The translations under genes were made by a program, and so were the position numbers. From the NCBI RefSeq assembly GCF_009796745.1, contig NZ_CP047024.1, positions 372,001 through 436,000 on the forward strand: DNA of 64,000 bases, read 5' to 3'. The notes under the pieces are model-generated. The model searched no databases and had not been told where the DNA came from. It saw only the letters and a list, made by a program, of their open reading frames with translations. This stretch comes from Paraglaciecola sp. L1A13. Its GTDB lineage: Bacteria; Pseudomonadota; Gammaproteobacteria; Enterobacterales; Alteromonadaceae. This document shows, piece after piece, positions 34,473 through 42,555 of this stretch (position 1 is the first letter of the stretch; the number at the start of each line of letters is the position of its first letter).

Positions 34473-37442
34473 ATGAAACAAATTATCTCTAAAGTGGTAT
34501 TAGCCGGGCTATTCTTGGGCAATATCAACAGTGTTGTGGCAAACGAAACAAGTAAGCCTGTTTTTACATATAAAAATATTACCGTTGATCAAGGCACGGC
34601 AATGTCCGTAGCCGTATCGCCTGATGGCGAATGGTTAGCCATCGATTTACAGGGCAGTCTCTGGGTTTTACCGAGTAAAGGTGGAAAAGCAACTAAGATA
34701 ACTGACGTGTTTGACGACGCTCATCAGCCAACGTGGTCTCCGGATGGTAAAACACTGGTGTATTTTGCGTTTATTGATGGAGGGTACGATATTTGGTCGA
34801 TCGCGCCAGATGGCAGTAATCGTCAGCAATTAACATGGGGACCCTTTGACGACAGGGAGCCGGTATTTTCTCCCGACGGCAGCAAACTGGCCTTCTCTTC
34901 AGATCGCAAAGGCAGTTATGCAAGCTACGACATCTGGACATTAGATATTGCTACTGGAGACCTAACCGCAATCACCGACGACGAGTACGAAAATCGGATG
35001 CCAACATGGACCGCTAATGGCAAAGAAGTAACCTACACAAGCATGCGGGATAATCAGTATGGCCTTTGGAGCACTGATATAACGTCTAAAAGTGAACGTA
35101 TTATTTTATCTGACGAGACAATTATTAGCCAACCGTCTTGGAGCCCATCGGGTGTGTTAGCTTACGGTCGAAGTGATGGAGAGAAATTACAGCTTTTAGT
35201 CGATGGTAAGATCATTAGCGGTGAAGATGATGTTTTTCCTTTTCAAGCCAGTTGGACTGACAATGGACAGTTTTATTATGTCGCAGAAGGCGAAATTAAA
35301 CATGGTGCTCTGAAAAGTAAAACAATTGATACTATCCCATTTAGCGCTCAACTGGTTTCTGCTAAAGAAGACTATGAGAGAACGGTACGTGATTTTAGCA
35401 CAGTAGAGAAAAAAGAAGCCGTCGGTATTATGCGCCCGTCACTTTCACCTGATGGTAAACAGGTAGCATTTGTGGCCTTAGGTAATTTATACCTAATGAC
35501 AATAGGGCAAGAGCCGAAAAATCTAACTCAGAATCACTATATGCAAGCGGATCCTGCTTGGTCGCCCGACGGCAAGTTTTTGGTATATTCATCGGATCAA
35601 GGCGGCGATATGATGCAGTTATGGATCCGTGAGGTTGCCACGGGTAAGGAACGCCAGTTAACAAATATTACAACACAGCCCCTAGAAGCTGTTTGGTCAC
35701 CGGATGGTAAACGTATCGCTTATCTGAACGTTGATGGAATGTGGGGAGTCGCAGGTCTCGCAGTTGTGAATGTTGATAGCGGCGAAGTGACTGAGCTTAC
35801 ACCGACATTAAAACAACCCGGTCGGCCAACGTGGTCTGCGGATAGCCAACGTATTGCTATTGCGGGTACCTTGTCTTTTTCGCACAGTTTTCGCGAAGGC
35901 ACTAATCAGGTCTATGTCGTAGCAGCTGATGGTTCTCAAGAGGCACAATGGTATTCGCCGGTGCCTAACTTATCCATTGATACCCGAGGAGGGGCGGGGC
36001 CTGTTTGGTCACCAGATGGGAAGAGTATGGCAGCTATCTATGGTGGTACGTTGCACGTTTGGCCTGTATCTCTAAAAGGGGAGCCTTTAGGTCCGCCAAG
36101 AAGTATAACTAATGAAATTGCGCATTCACCCAGTTGGGGAGGCGATTCAGAAACCTTATTATTTCAATCAGAAGATAAACTTAAAACCGTTAATATCAGA
36201 AGCGGTCAAATTCAAGATGTGACCACGCCGTTACTCTACAACGTTGATATGCCAAAAGAACGTTTGGTCGTCCATGTGGGCGGGGTATTTGATGGTGTGA
36301 CTGACCAGATACAAGAAGATAAGGATATTATTATTGACGGAAATATCATTACTGAAATTATTCCTCATGATCCTATCAATCATAAAAACGTCAAATTTTT
36401 TGACGCATCAGACTCTATTGCTATGCCTGGCATGATAGAAAGTCATGTGCATCCGCAAAAAGATTTGGGTCAGTCAGCACACCGAGCTTGGTTAGCTTAT
36501 GGTGTTACTACGGTGCGTGACCTAGGTAATCAACCTTATCATGGTGTAGAAGACAGAGAAGCCAGTGAGGCGGGTGTTAGGGTAGGGCCTAGAGTCTTTA
36601 CTACTGGACATTTGATGGAATGGCAACGCGTGTATTACAAAATGGGTATTGCGATCGCTGGTCCCGCTCATTTAGAAAAGGAGTTGGCTAGGGCAAAAGC
36701 GTTAAAATATGACCACCTAAAAAGCTACGTACGGTTACCTGATGCTCAGCAGAAAAAAGTAGTGGGTTTCGCTCATCATGATATGGGAGTACCGGTATCC
36801 TCACATGAAGTATATCCATCGTCAGCTATTGGCGTAGATAATATCGAGCACTTAGGCGCGACAAGCCGTAGAGGATATAGCTTAAAACACATCCATGGTC
36901 ATGCATTTGATGATGCCACACAGCTCATCGATAAGGTGATTACACCGACTATTTTTGGTGCGATTAACGGTTATCTAGTTAGAAATCCTGAGTTGGTTAA
37001 TGATCCGCGTTTAAGCCTATATCCCAGTTGGGCACAAGATGGAATCAAGCATCCTCGGGAGTTTCCTGCTGAGTATCAAGCATCCCTCAAGAAAATGGCC
37101 ACTACTTTAAAAGCGCTATTTGATAAAGGCACAACGGTTACAGCAGGTACAGACTTAGTGATGGCGCTAAACCTGCACGCGGAAATAGACTTTTATGTCT
37201 CTGAAGCTGGATTAACGCCGTTTCAAGCATTGCGCTCAGCTACTGCAGTGCCAGCAAAAACGCTCGGTCTAAATGCCGGGACATTGGAAGCGGGGAAACT
37301 AGCAGATATAGTATTTTTGAAAGCCAGTCCTTTAGACAATATTGCCAATACGACGAAGATAAATATGACGATGATCAACGGACATCTCTTGTCACAATCT
37401 CAGTTATTGGACAAGCAAGTTCCCATCGACGTTTTTAATTAA
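34473..37442 (+). CDS. TolB-like propeller fused to amidohydrolase, secreted
   Basis: A 989-residue exported protein (signal peptide to about residue 24). The first two-thirds have many TolB/PD40 beta-propeller repeats with WSPDGK-type motifs. From about residue 600 an imidazolonepropionase-like amidohydrolase domain follows: metal ligands H658 and H660 (ESHVH), the VDNIEHLG block and TAGTDLVMALNLHAE near the end. It probably hydrolyses a cyclic amide or peptide-type compound in the periplasm or outside. It sits behind the STN receptor, so it may process the ligand. The propeller could recognise a peptide. Confidence 0.88.
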   Translation: MKQIISKVVLAGLFLGNINSVVANETSKPVFTYKNITVDQGTAMSVAVSPDGEWLAIDLQGSLWVLPSKGGKATKITDVFDDAHQPTWSPDGKTLVYFAFIDGGYDIWSIAPDGSNRQQLTWGPFDDREPVFSPDGSKLAFSSDRKGSYASYDIWTLDIATGDLTAITDDEYENRMPTWTANGKEVTYTSMRDNQYGLWSTDITSKSERIILSDETIISQPSWSPSGVLAYGRSDGEKLQLLVDGKIISGEDDVFPFQASWTDNGQFYYVAEGEIKHGALKSKTIDTIPFSAQLVSAKEDYERTVRDFSTVEKKEAVGIMRPSLSPDGKQVAFVALGNLYLMTIGQEPKNLTQNHYMQADPAWSPDGKFLVYSSDQGGDMMQLWIREVATGKERQLTNITTQPLEAVWSPDGKRIAYLNVDGMWGVAGLAVVNVDSGEVTELTPTLKQPGRPTWSADSQRIAIAGTLSFSHSFREGTNQVYVVAADGSQEAQWYSPVPNLSIDTRGGAGPVWSPDGKSMAAIYGGTLHVWPVSLKGEPLGPPRSITNEIAHSPSWGGDSETLLFQSEDKLKTVNIRSGQIQDVTTPLLYNVDMPKERLVVHVGGVFDGVTDQIQEDKDIIIDGNIITEIIPHDPINHKNVKFFDASDSIAMPGMIESHVHPQKDLGQSAHRAWLAYGVTTVRDLGNQPYHGVEDREASEAGVRVGPRVFTTGHLMEWQRVYYKMGIAIAGPAHLEKELARAKALKYDHLKSYVRLPDAQQKKVVGFAHHDMGVPVSSHEVYPSSAIGVDNIEHLGATSRRGYSLKHIHGHAFDDATQLIDKVITPTIFGAINGYLVRNPELVNDPRLSLYPSWAQDGIKHPREFPAEYQASLKKMATTLKALFDKGTTVTAGTDLVMALNLHAEIDFYVSEAGLTPFQALRSATAVPAKTLGLNAGTLEAGKLADIVFLKASPLDNIANTTKINMTMINGHLLSQSQLLDKQVPIDVFN

Positions 37443-37522
37443 CGTTTGGTAATCGCAAAGAGTGCATGACGCACAAATTGTTTTTCTGTAAACAGCCTTC
37501 ATTTCAACGTGAGGGCAGTTTT

Positions 37523-37569
37523 TGTTGACATAAATACATTGGCGTAAAGATAACGTCTTTATGTCAACA
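37523..37569. repeat. 12-base inverted repeat between convergent genes
   Basis: TGTTGACATAAA (37523-37534) and TTTATGTCAACA (37558-37569) are perfect arms around a 23-base spacer that can itself pair (AAAGA with TCTTT). It may act as a two-way terminator between the convergent amidohydrolase and small membrane protein genes, or be a mini mobile-element relic. Confidence 0.6.
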
Positions 37570-37620
37570 TCAGGCAGTTCTCTAGCTATGACTACCAATA
37601 ACGACTCAATAGGTATGTGC

Positions 37621-37818
37621 TTAGAGAGTTCTATGATTACGGTGACGCATTGAGGAAAAGCTGAAATAGCATTTCAATGCATAGGCACTGACAATCGGTA
37701 CGCATATTACGCTGGCTATGGTAAACACCACATCCCCTAAGGTATCGAAAAAGATGCTCTGGCTGACGTAACCCAAAGTGCAAAGTAAAGCGATGTGTAA
37801 TAGTAGAAACGTTTTCAT
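37621..37818 (-). CDS. Small membrane protein, unknown
   Basis: A 65-residue protein with two hydrophobic helices (about 3-20 and 28-50, FTIASVICVPIVSAYALKCY) and a basic C-terminus with RHRNHRTL. Support for being real: an AAGGAGC site 5 bases before ATG and a GAAGGT repeat site about 110 bases upstream, shared with the c-di-GMP cyclase gene. No family was recognised. Confidence 0.6.
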   Translation of the reverse strand: MKTFLLLHIALLCTLGYVSQSIFFDTLGDVVFTIASVICVPIVSAYALKCYFSFSSMRHRNHRTL

Positions 37819-38383
37819 GTTAGCTCCTTTTGTGCCGAAGGTAGGGTGTTTGTTGTTACCTACCGATGACCCAATGTGTTAGTGATGCGTTAATCGACGA
37901 TAATACTTTATACAGATGCTTGCTTTATTACCTTCCGCTAACCTTCTGATTTTAACGTTATGAATTTATTGGGGTTTTCATAATTAAAAAATAAGTTTTT
38001 TTGTATTTATTGAAATCGAATAACTAGGATATTGATGATAAATGCTATTTTGATAAGGATATTTAGCGCAAAGTTAATGGGCTGAAAGAGTTAACTTTGG
38101 CAGGTTAATGACTTTATTTTCGGTAGGCTAAATGCTTGAACACGCGAAATTTATACCTAGTTATGAAATTGGATAACTAAGTGCAGGTTGAGTCAAGGTA
38201 CATTGAAGCCTTAGCTGCCACTCGAATGTAGTGATAAGGTATTGTTTCAGTTAGATAATTGGATCTGCTGTAGCCTTGCAATTTGAGTATGGACAGACTA
38301 CTTAAATATAGAGAACGACTTAAAATCTTTTTATTCTAATTAAATCAAAGGCTGACCAGTCTTGCCGAAACAGGAAGTGCGCT
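37819..38383. other. Intergenic region, 565 bases, leader of the tubulin-like gene
   Basis: It separates the divergent small membrane protein and the tubulin-like gene. It holds the GAAGGT site (37930-37947) and two perfect inverted repeats, CAAAGTTAA/TTAACTTTG (38069-38099) and TAGTTAT/ATAACTA (38159-38180 approximately). The bases before ATG 38384 carry AGGAAG. No gene was found. Confidence 0.45.
37930..37947 (-). promoter_or_regulatory. Candidate regulator site, GAAGGT direct repeat (copy B)
   Basis: On the minus strand it reads AGAAGGT-TAGC-GGAAGGT, with the same spacing as the copy at 28735. The surrounding bases are also alike: ATAAC, a run of T/A-rich sequence and an AAAACC element upstream. 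It lies about 112-130 bases before the ATG of the small membrane protein. Confidence 0.45.
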
Positions 38384-40555
38384 ATGACCGCAAATATAGA
38401 GAAGGATGAGCCGACAATTGAAGAAATCTCTCCGCAAAGTACTGAAATAGACAAGGCCGTTACGTCTTCAACAAGTACTTCCTTCGCTAATGAACGTTAT
38501 ATGTACTTCACTGAACAAGATTTAGAAAAGATTCTAGCGAACATTGATGCCCTTCGCAGTAGTGTATTCCCCATAGACAATCCTGATAATGAACTTGAGG
38601 CGGGTAAGCAACAGAACTTCCCGTCAGTTTGCTTAATTGGCTTAGGGCGTTGTGGTTCTAATATCGCGCTTGATGTGGCATCACTGGTGTATAACGCTCG
38701 TAATTTTTACCTGAATGAATTTGAAAACGAAGAGCGCCAATCCCGAGAGCAAGAATATCGTCCGATGCGCTGGATAAAGCGCGGTTTACACTTGTCGAGC
38801 GGTCAAGATGTAAAGCCGGTATTTTTGATCGAACCCTTGGTCATGTTGGGCGATCTTGATAAAGATATTGAGGGCCGCGTACGCTTTTCAAACAAGGGTG
38901 AAAAGGCCAGTTTTCTACAAGAATACACCAAGATGAAAATCATGGATTTGTCTGAGGTACATGCTGGTGGGGCAGGTAATGCGCCTATTCTCGGTCAGTA
39001 CTTAGCCAGAATTATCCTCAACAAAGACACCCAGCGTTTTGCCAACAAAGAGTGGAAGAATATCCACTCATATCTTATTGATTCATGTGGTATTAAAGCG
39101 AATCAATCTCGGTTGTACTTTTATATCTTTAGTGCGGGGGGCGGCACTGGCTCAGGTATGGCATCTGAATTTGGTCTGGCTCAGCAGTACGCTTATATGA
39201 GCAAAACATTTGAGACCAGAGTACTCAGTGAAACCGAAGATAATCGCGGGCATTCTTTTGTTTTTGAGCCGATTTTCACCAGTGGCATTTGTATATTGCC
39301 CAATATTTCTGACCATGGTGTTGAAATGTCAGAAGCTTTACATATCAACGCAGGTCGTTTGTTATGTAAGTATATGGCTGAAGAGTGGGATTTCTCCTAT
39401 AACTTCGATAAAGAAGACAGCAGTGATGCTAGCGCCATGCACCGTATTCGCCCTTGGAATGCCATGATGCTGATCTCTAACGATATTATGCGTTATGCGG
39501 AAGAAACTGACGACAGCGGTATTCAGCATATAGACGTTAACGCCATGGAAAAGCACGCCAATCAGTATATTTCTCAGCAAATATTCAACATTCTAACGGC
39601 ACAAGCGGTCACAACTGATTATGACGAAAATTATTTTCGCCGTGCAGGCATTGATATAGGGGAAACGATTCGCTTAGATGCCAACGATTTGTTTATGAGC
39701 TTAGCTGGGCCTGTTGCTTTGGCTTATGCTGAGTCGGTCGTACCGGTCGAAAACGTTTCGAACCTAGATAGAATTAAAATTCTTGATAGGGGCGGGAATG
39801 ACTTAGATATCGATGACTTGTTCTTCCGCTCAATCGATTTACCTCATTTCAATAAAATCACACAAGCCATCGAAGGAATAAGTCTGTTACCCATTGAGTC
39901 GTCTCGCTACAGAGAACGATTAAGTGAATATCTAAAAAGTGGTTATGATGCAAAGCACTTAAAGGATCTGCATTTCTTTAAAAATTGCTCGTCAGTGGTG
40001 TCCATCATCTCACTGCCAAAAGATTACAAGCTTTCATACATGGATTTAAATCGCTTAAAATCACACCTTAATGCGTTATTCCCTAACACGACGCTAAAAC
40101 GCTATGCATTGGTTATTGGTGCTTCGGCGAATATATCGCTGACCACGCTAATTGCAAAAAGCCCCTGTTTGAGTGATGACTTTTTAACCTTGATTGTGGC
40201 CTATATCAAGCGCTGCTTCGCGCGAGACAATTACCGTTTCGATGAAAAACTTGATCAAGCTATGCTTGAATTTATTCGCGCCGAAGTGTTTGATGAAGCC
40301 GCGCTGGACCTGATGCTAGAAGAGTTCGAAAACCCAGCGAAAATTCTCGATACCAACTGGTACGCTATCAAGCCCATGTACGAGAAAAAGTACCGTGAAC
40401 TTATTCGTGAGAAAGACAAGTTTGTCTCGATCAATGACATTCGTTTGACCCGGGAAAGTGTGAAAAAATCAATTAAATACTTGCGTGAAATTTACCGCCA
40501 TAAAATTAGCAAAACCAAAGTCGTATCGTTAAACGACGACGGTGACGAAGTATAA
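38384..40555 (+). CDS. Tubulin/FtsZ-superfamily GTPase-like protein
   Basis: A 723-residue protein, much longer than FtsZ (about 380). Residues 1-78 are acidic and probably disordered. The nucleotide-binding core begins at VCLIGLGRCGSN (82-93, T1-like loop). HAGGAGNAP (193-201) resembles the T3 loop, and the tubulin signature GGGTGSG is at 252-258. A T7-like loop (RLDANDLFMSL, about 430-440) is followed by SLAGPVALAYAE. A mixed C-terminal domain and a helical tail follow. It may be related to the large bacterial FtsZ-like families implicated in membrane remodelling. It is transcribed alone, with a long leader and its own terminator. The role is unknown. Confidence 0.85.
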   Translation: MTANIEKDEPTIEEISPQSTEIDKAVTSSTSTSFANERYMYFTEQDLEKILANIDALRSSVFPIDNPDNELEAGKQQNFPSVCLIGLGRCGSNIALDVASLVYNARNFYLNEFENEERQSREQEYRPMRWIKRGLHLSSGQDVKPVFLIEPLVMLGDLDKDIEGRVRFSNKGEKASFLQEYTKMKIMDLSEVHAGGAGNAPILGQYLARIILNKDTQRFANKEWKNIHSYLIDSCGIKANQSRLYFYIFSAGGGTGSGMASEFGLAQQYAYMSKTFETRVLSETEDNRGHSFVFEPIFTSGICILPNISDHGVEMSEALHINAGRLLCKYMAEEWDFSYNFDKEDSSDASAMHRIRPWNAMMLISNDIMRYAEETDDSGIQHIDVNAMEKHANQYISQQIFNILTAQAVTTDYDENYFRRAGIDIGETIRLDANDLFMSLAGPVALAYAESVVPVENVSNLDRIKILDRGGNDLDIDDLFFRSIDLPHFNKITQAIEGISLLPIESSRYRERLSEYLKSGYDAKHLKDLHFFKNCSSVVSIISLPKDYKLSYMDLNRLKSHLNALFPNTTLKRYALVIGASANISLTTLIAKSPCLSDDFLTLIVAYIKRCFARDNYRFDEKLDQAMLEFIRAEVFDEAALDLMLEEFENPAKILDTNWYAIKPMYEKKYRELIREKDKFVSINDIRLTRESVKKSIKYLREIYRHKISKTKVVSLNDDGDEV

Positions 40556-40590
40556 ACGAATGCGTCATCGCCCTCAGCGGTAGTGCGAAT

Positions 40591-40632
40591 AAAAATGGCC
40601 TCTATCAATAAAATTGCTAGGGGCCATTTTTT
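40591..40632 (+). terminator. Terminator after tubulin-like gene
   Basis: AAAATGGCC and GGCCATTTT form the arms around an 18-20 base loop, followed by a T run to 40632. It may also serve the convergent minus-strand gene. Confidence 0.8.
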
Positions 40633-40753
40633 AACTGCTTGTTTTACCCTAACCGCCATATAAAAATTTCGGTCGTTACTGTGAGTTACCATCGTATGAG
40701 GGTAGGGGGAAGCTAATAGCCGTTAGACAGAACCACCAGCGCCCTTATAAGTA

Positions 40754-41833
40754 CTACATTTCCCCCGTTAGCATAAAATTTTCTAGTTGCTGAGTATAAG
40801 GCGCTAATACTAATTGTTGCTGCGTGACCCACTCATCGTTGTAATAGCTGTTTAGGTAGCGTTCACCAGAATCACAGATCATGCTGACTACGCTGCCTTG
40901 TTGCTTATTTTTTATCATCTGGGCGATAAGTTGCAGGGCGCCATAAACATTGGTGCCGGTTGAGCCACCGCATTTTCGGCCAAGAATTTTCTCAAGCCAA
41001 CGAATGGTCGCGATAGACGCCGCATCCGGTACCTGAATCATATGATCAACCACGTCGGGTAAGAATGAGGGTTCAACGCGGGGACGGCCTATACCTTCGA
41101 TGCGTGAGCCTTTTTTGTTGGTGATTTCGCTATTACGGTCTCGGTAGTAATCGAAAAACACTGAATTGTCTGGGTCGACTACGGCTAGCTGGGTTTTGAG
41201 ATGCAATGCAGGGTTATAACGCAAATAGCGGCCTATGGTGGCAGAGGTGCCACCGGTGCCGGCACTCACTACAATCCAGCTAGGTATTTGATGGGATTCC
41301 AGCGCCATTTGGGCAAAAATACTTTCAGCGATATTGCTATTGCCTCGCCAATCGGTTGCTCGCTCTGCGTACGTAAATTGGTCCATGTAGTGGCCATTTA
41401 GTTCGTCGGCGAGTTGCTGAGCCTTGGCGTACAGATCTTGTGGTTCAACTTTAAAACACTCGCCGCCATAAAATTCAATTTGTTTTATCTTCTCACTCGC
41501 CGTGCTTTTGGGTACCACCGCAATAAAACGTAAGCCAAGTAAACGCGCAAAATACGCTTCAGAAATGGCAGTACTGCCAGATGAAGACTCAACAATGGTG
41601 GTATTTTGATGAATTAGCCCGTTGCACAAACCATATAAAAATAGCGAACGCGCTAAGCGATGCTTGAGGCTTCCTGTAGGGTGGGTGGATTCATCCTTGA
41701 GGTACAGCGACACGTCAACAAAACAGGGTAAGTCGACTTTGATTAAATGAGTGTCGGATGAGCGATTAAAATCAGCATTAATAATGGTTAATGCCGCGGC
41801 TAACCACTTTTTCTTTTCAGTTGGAAGGTTCAT
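40754..41833 (-). CDS. PLP-dependent cysteine synthase-like enzyme
   Basis: A 359-residue fold-type II PLP enzyme. The PLP Lys is at about residue 57 ([12 protein letters not shown]), the substrate loop is [13 protein letters not shown], and the phosphate-binding Gly loop is [18 protein letters not shown]-terminal [11 protein letters not shown] block and CDSGERY complete it. It resembles the CysK/cystathionine beta-synthase family but differs from CysK itself (GSLKHR instead of SxKDR), so the substrate may differ; family annotation is PLP-dependent cysteine synthase family protein. It is convergent with the tubulin-like gene. Confidence 0.85.
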   Translation of the reverse strand: MNLPTEKKKWLAAALTIINADFNRSSDTHLIKVDLPCFVDVSLYLKDESTHPTGSLKHRLARSLFLYGLCNGLIHQNTTIVESSSGSTAISEAYFARLLGLRFIAVVPKSTASEKIKQIEFYGGECFKVEPQDLYAKAQQLADELNGHYMDQFTYAERATDWRGNSNIAESIFAQMALESHQIPSWIVVSAGTGGTSATIGRYLRYNPALHLKTQLAVVDPDNSVFFDYYRDRNSEITNKKGSRIEGIGRPRVEPSFLPDVVDHMIQVPDAASIATIRWLEKILGRKCGGSTGTNVYGALQLIAQMIKNKQQGSVVSMICDSGERYLNSYYNDEWVTQQQLVLAPYTQQLENFMLTGEM

Positions 41834-42125
41834 GACTGTAATCTGGCCGTTGCTTTTGCACTACGATAGCCCAAAGACCCCACTGAGTGAATGCGTCGAC
41901 AAAGATATTTCAACAATTCTGCCTAGTGAAGGTAATACTTAGACTAAATGCACTGGCGTAGTGACATCTTAAATTGAGCCAATACACAAACGCCGTTGCA
42001 GATCTACTATGTAATCGCTCATGCAGAGCGCTTATATAGATCATTGACAAAGAGCTAGGCGTTTTATTCATCAGTAGTCAGTGAATATAGCCAAGCTAAT
42101 GTGTAGTAGGTTTCACCTTATAAAA

Positions 42126-42521
42126 TTAGCTTGGGCGGTTTTTGATCATGGGATCGGCACTGATAATGGCGTTGGCAAACTCATCGTCACCGCGCTGAAT
42201 TAAGGTCAGCCTAACAGAGATATCTTGAGCGCTTTGGCAATCATTATTAAAGCAAATAATGTTACCGGCGCCATTTATCATAAAATCCCAATTAGTATCT
42301 GGGTTGCAGCCATCTTCGGTTTTTTGCAGTGCCCCGAAGAAGATATAAGGGTCTGCGCTGTCATCGGTATCTAGGGTGAAAATCGCCATGCCAGAGCGGT
42401 TAAAATCGAGCACAATCTCTTCATCCCAGCTTTTTTGCTCGCTATCGTAAAACTGCACTACGGGCTCGCATCCTTGACTCGCTAATACTCGGGATTTTAT
42501 TTTTTTTATCTGTGGGAACAT
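42126..42521 (-). CDS. Hypothetical protein, possibly DP-EP family
   Basis: A 131-residue protein without a signal peptide or membrane segments. It has alternating strands (ISVRLTLIQR, WDFMINGAGNIICFNND) and a C-terminal SADPMIKNRPS. The DPxIxN ending faintly resembles the small DP-EP family of Ig-like proteins found in Shewanella and Alteromonas; this is tentative. It is 34 bases after the giant STAND regulator and on the same strand, so it is probably co-transcribed and may be its output or partner. GGAAGG lies just before the ATG. Confidence 0.6.
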   Translation of the reverse strand: MFPQIKKIKSRVLASQGCEPVVQFYDSEQKSWDEEIVLDFNRSGMAIFTLDTDDSADPYIFFGALQKTEDGCNPDTNWDFMINGAGNIICFNNDCQSAQDISVRLTLIQRGDDEFANAIISADPMIKNRPS

Positions 42522-42555
42522 TTTTCCTTCCTTTTTGGTTGAACGTTATGGTGAG

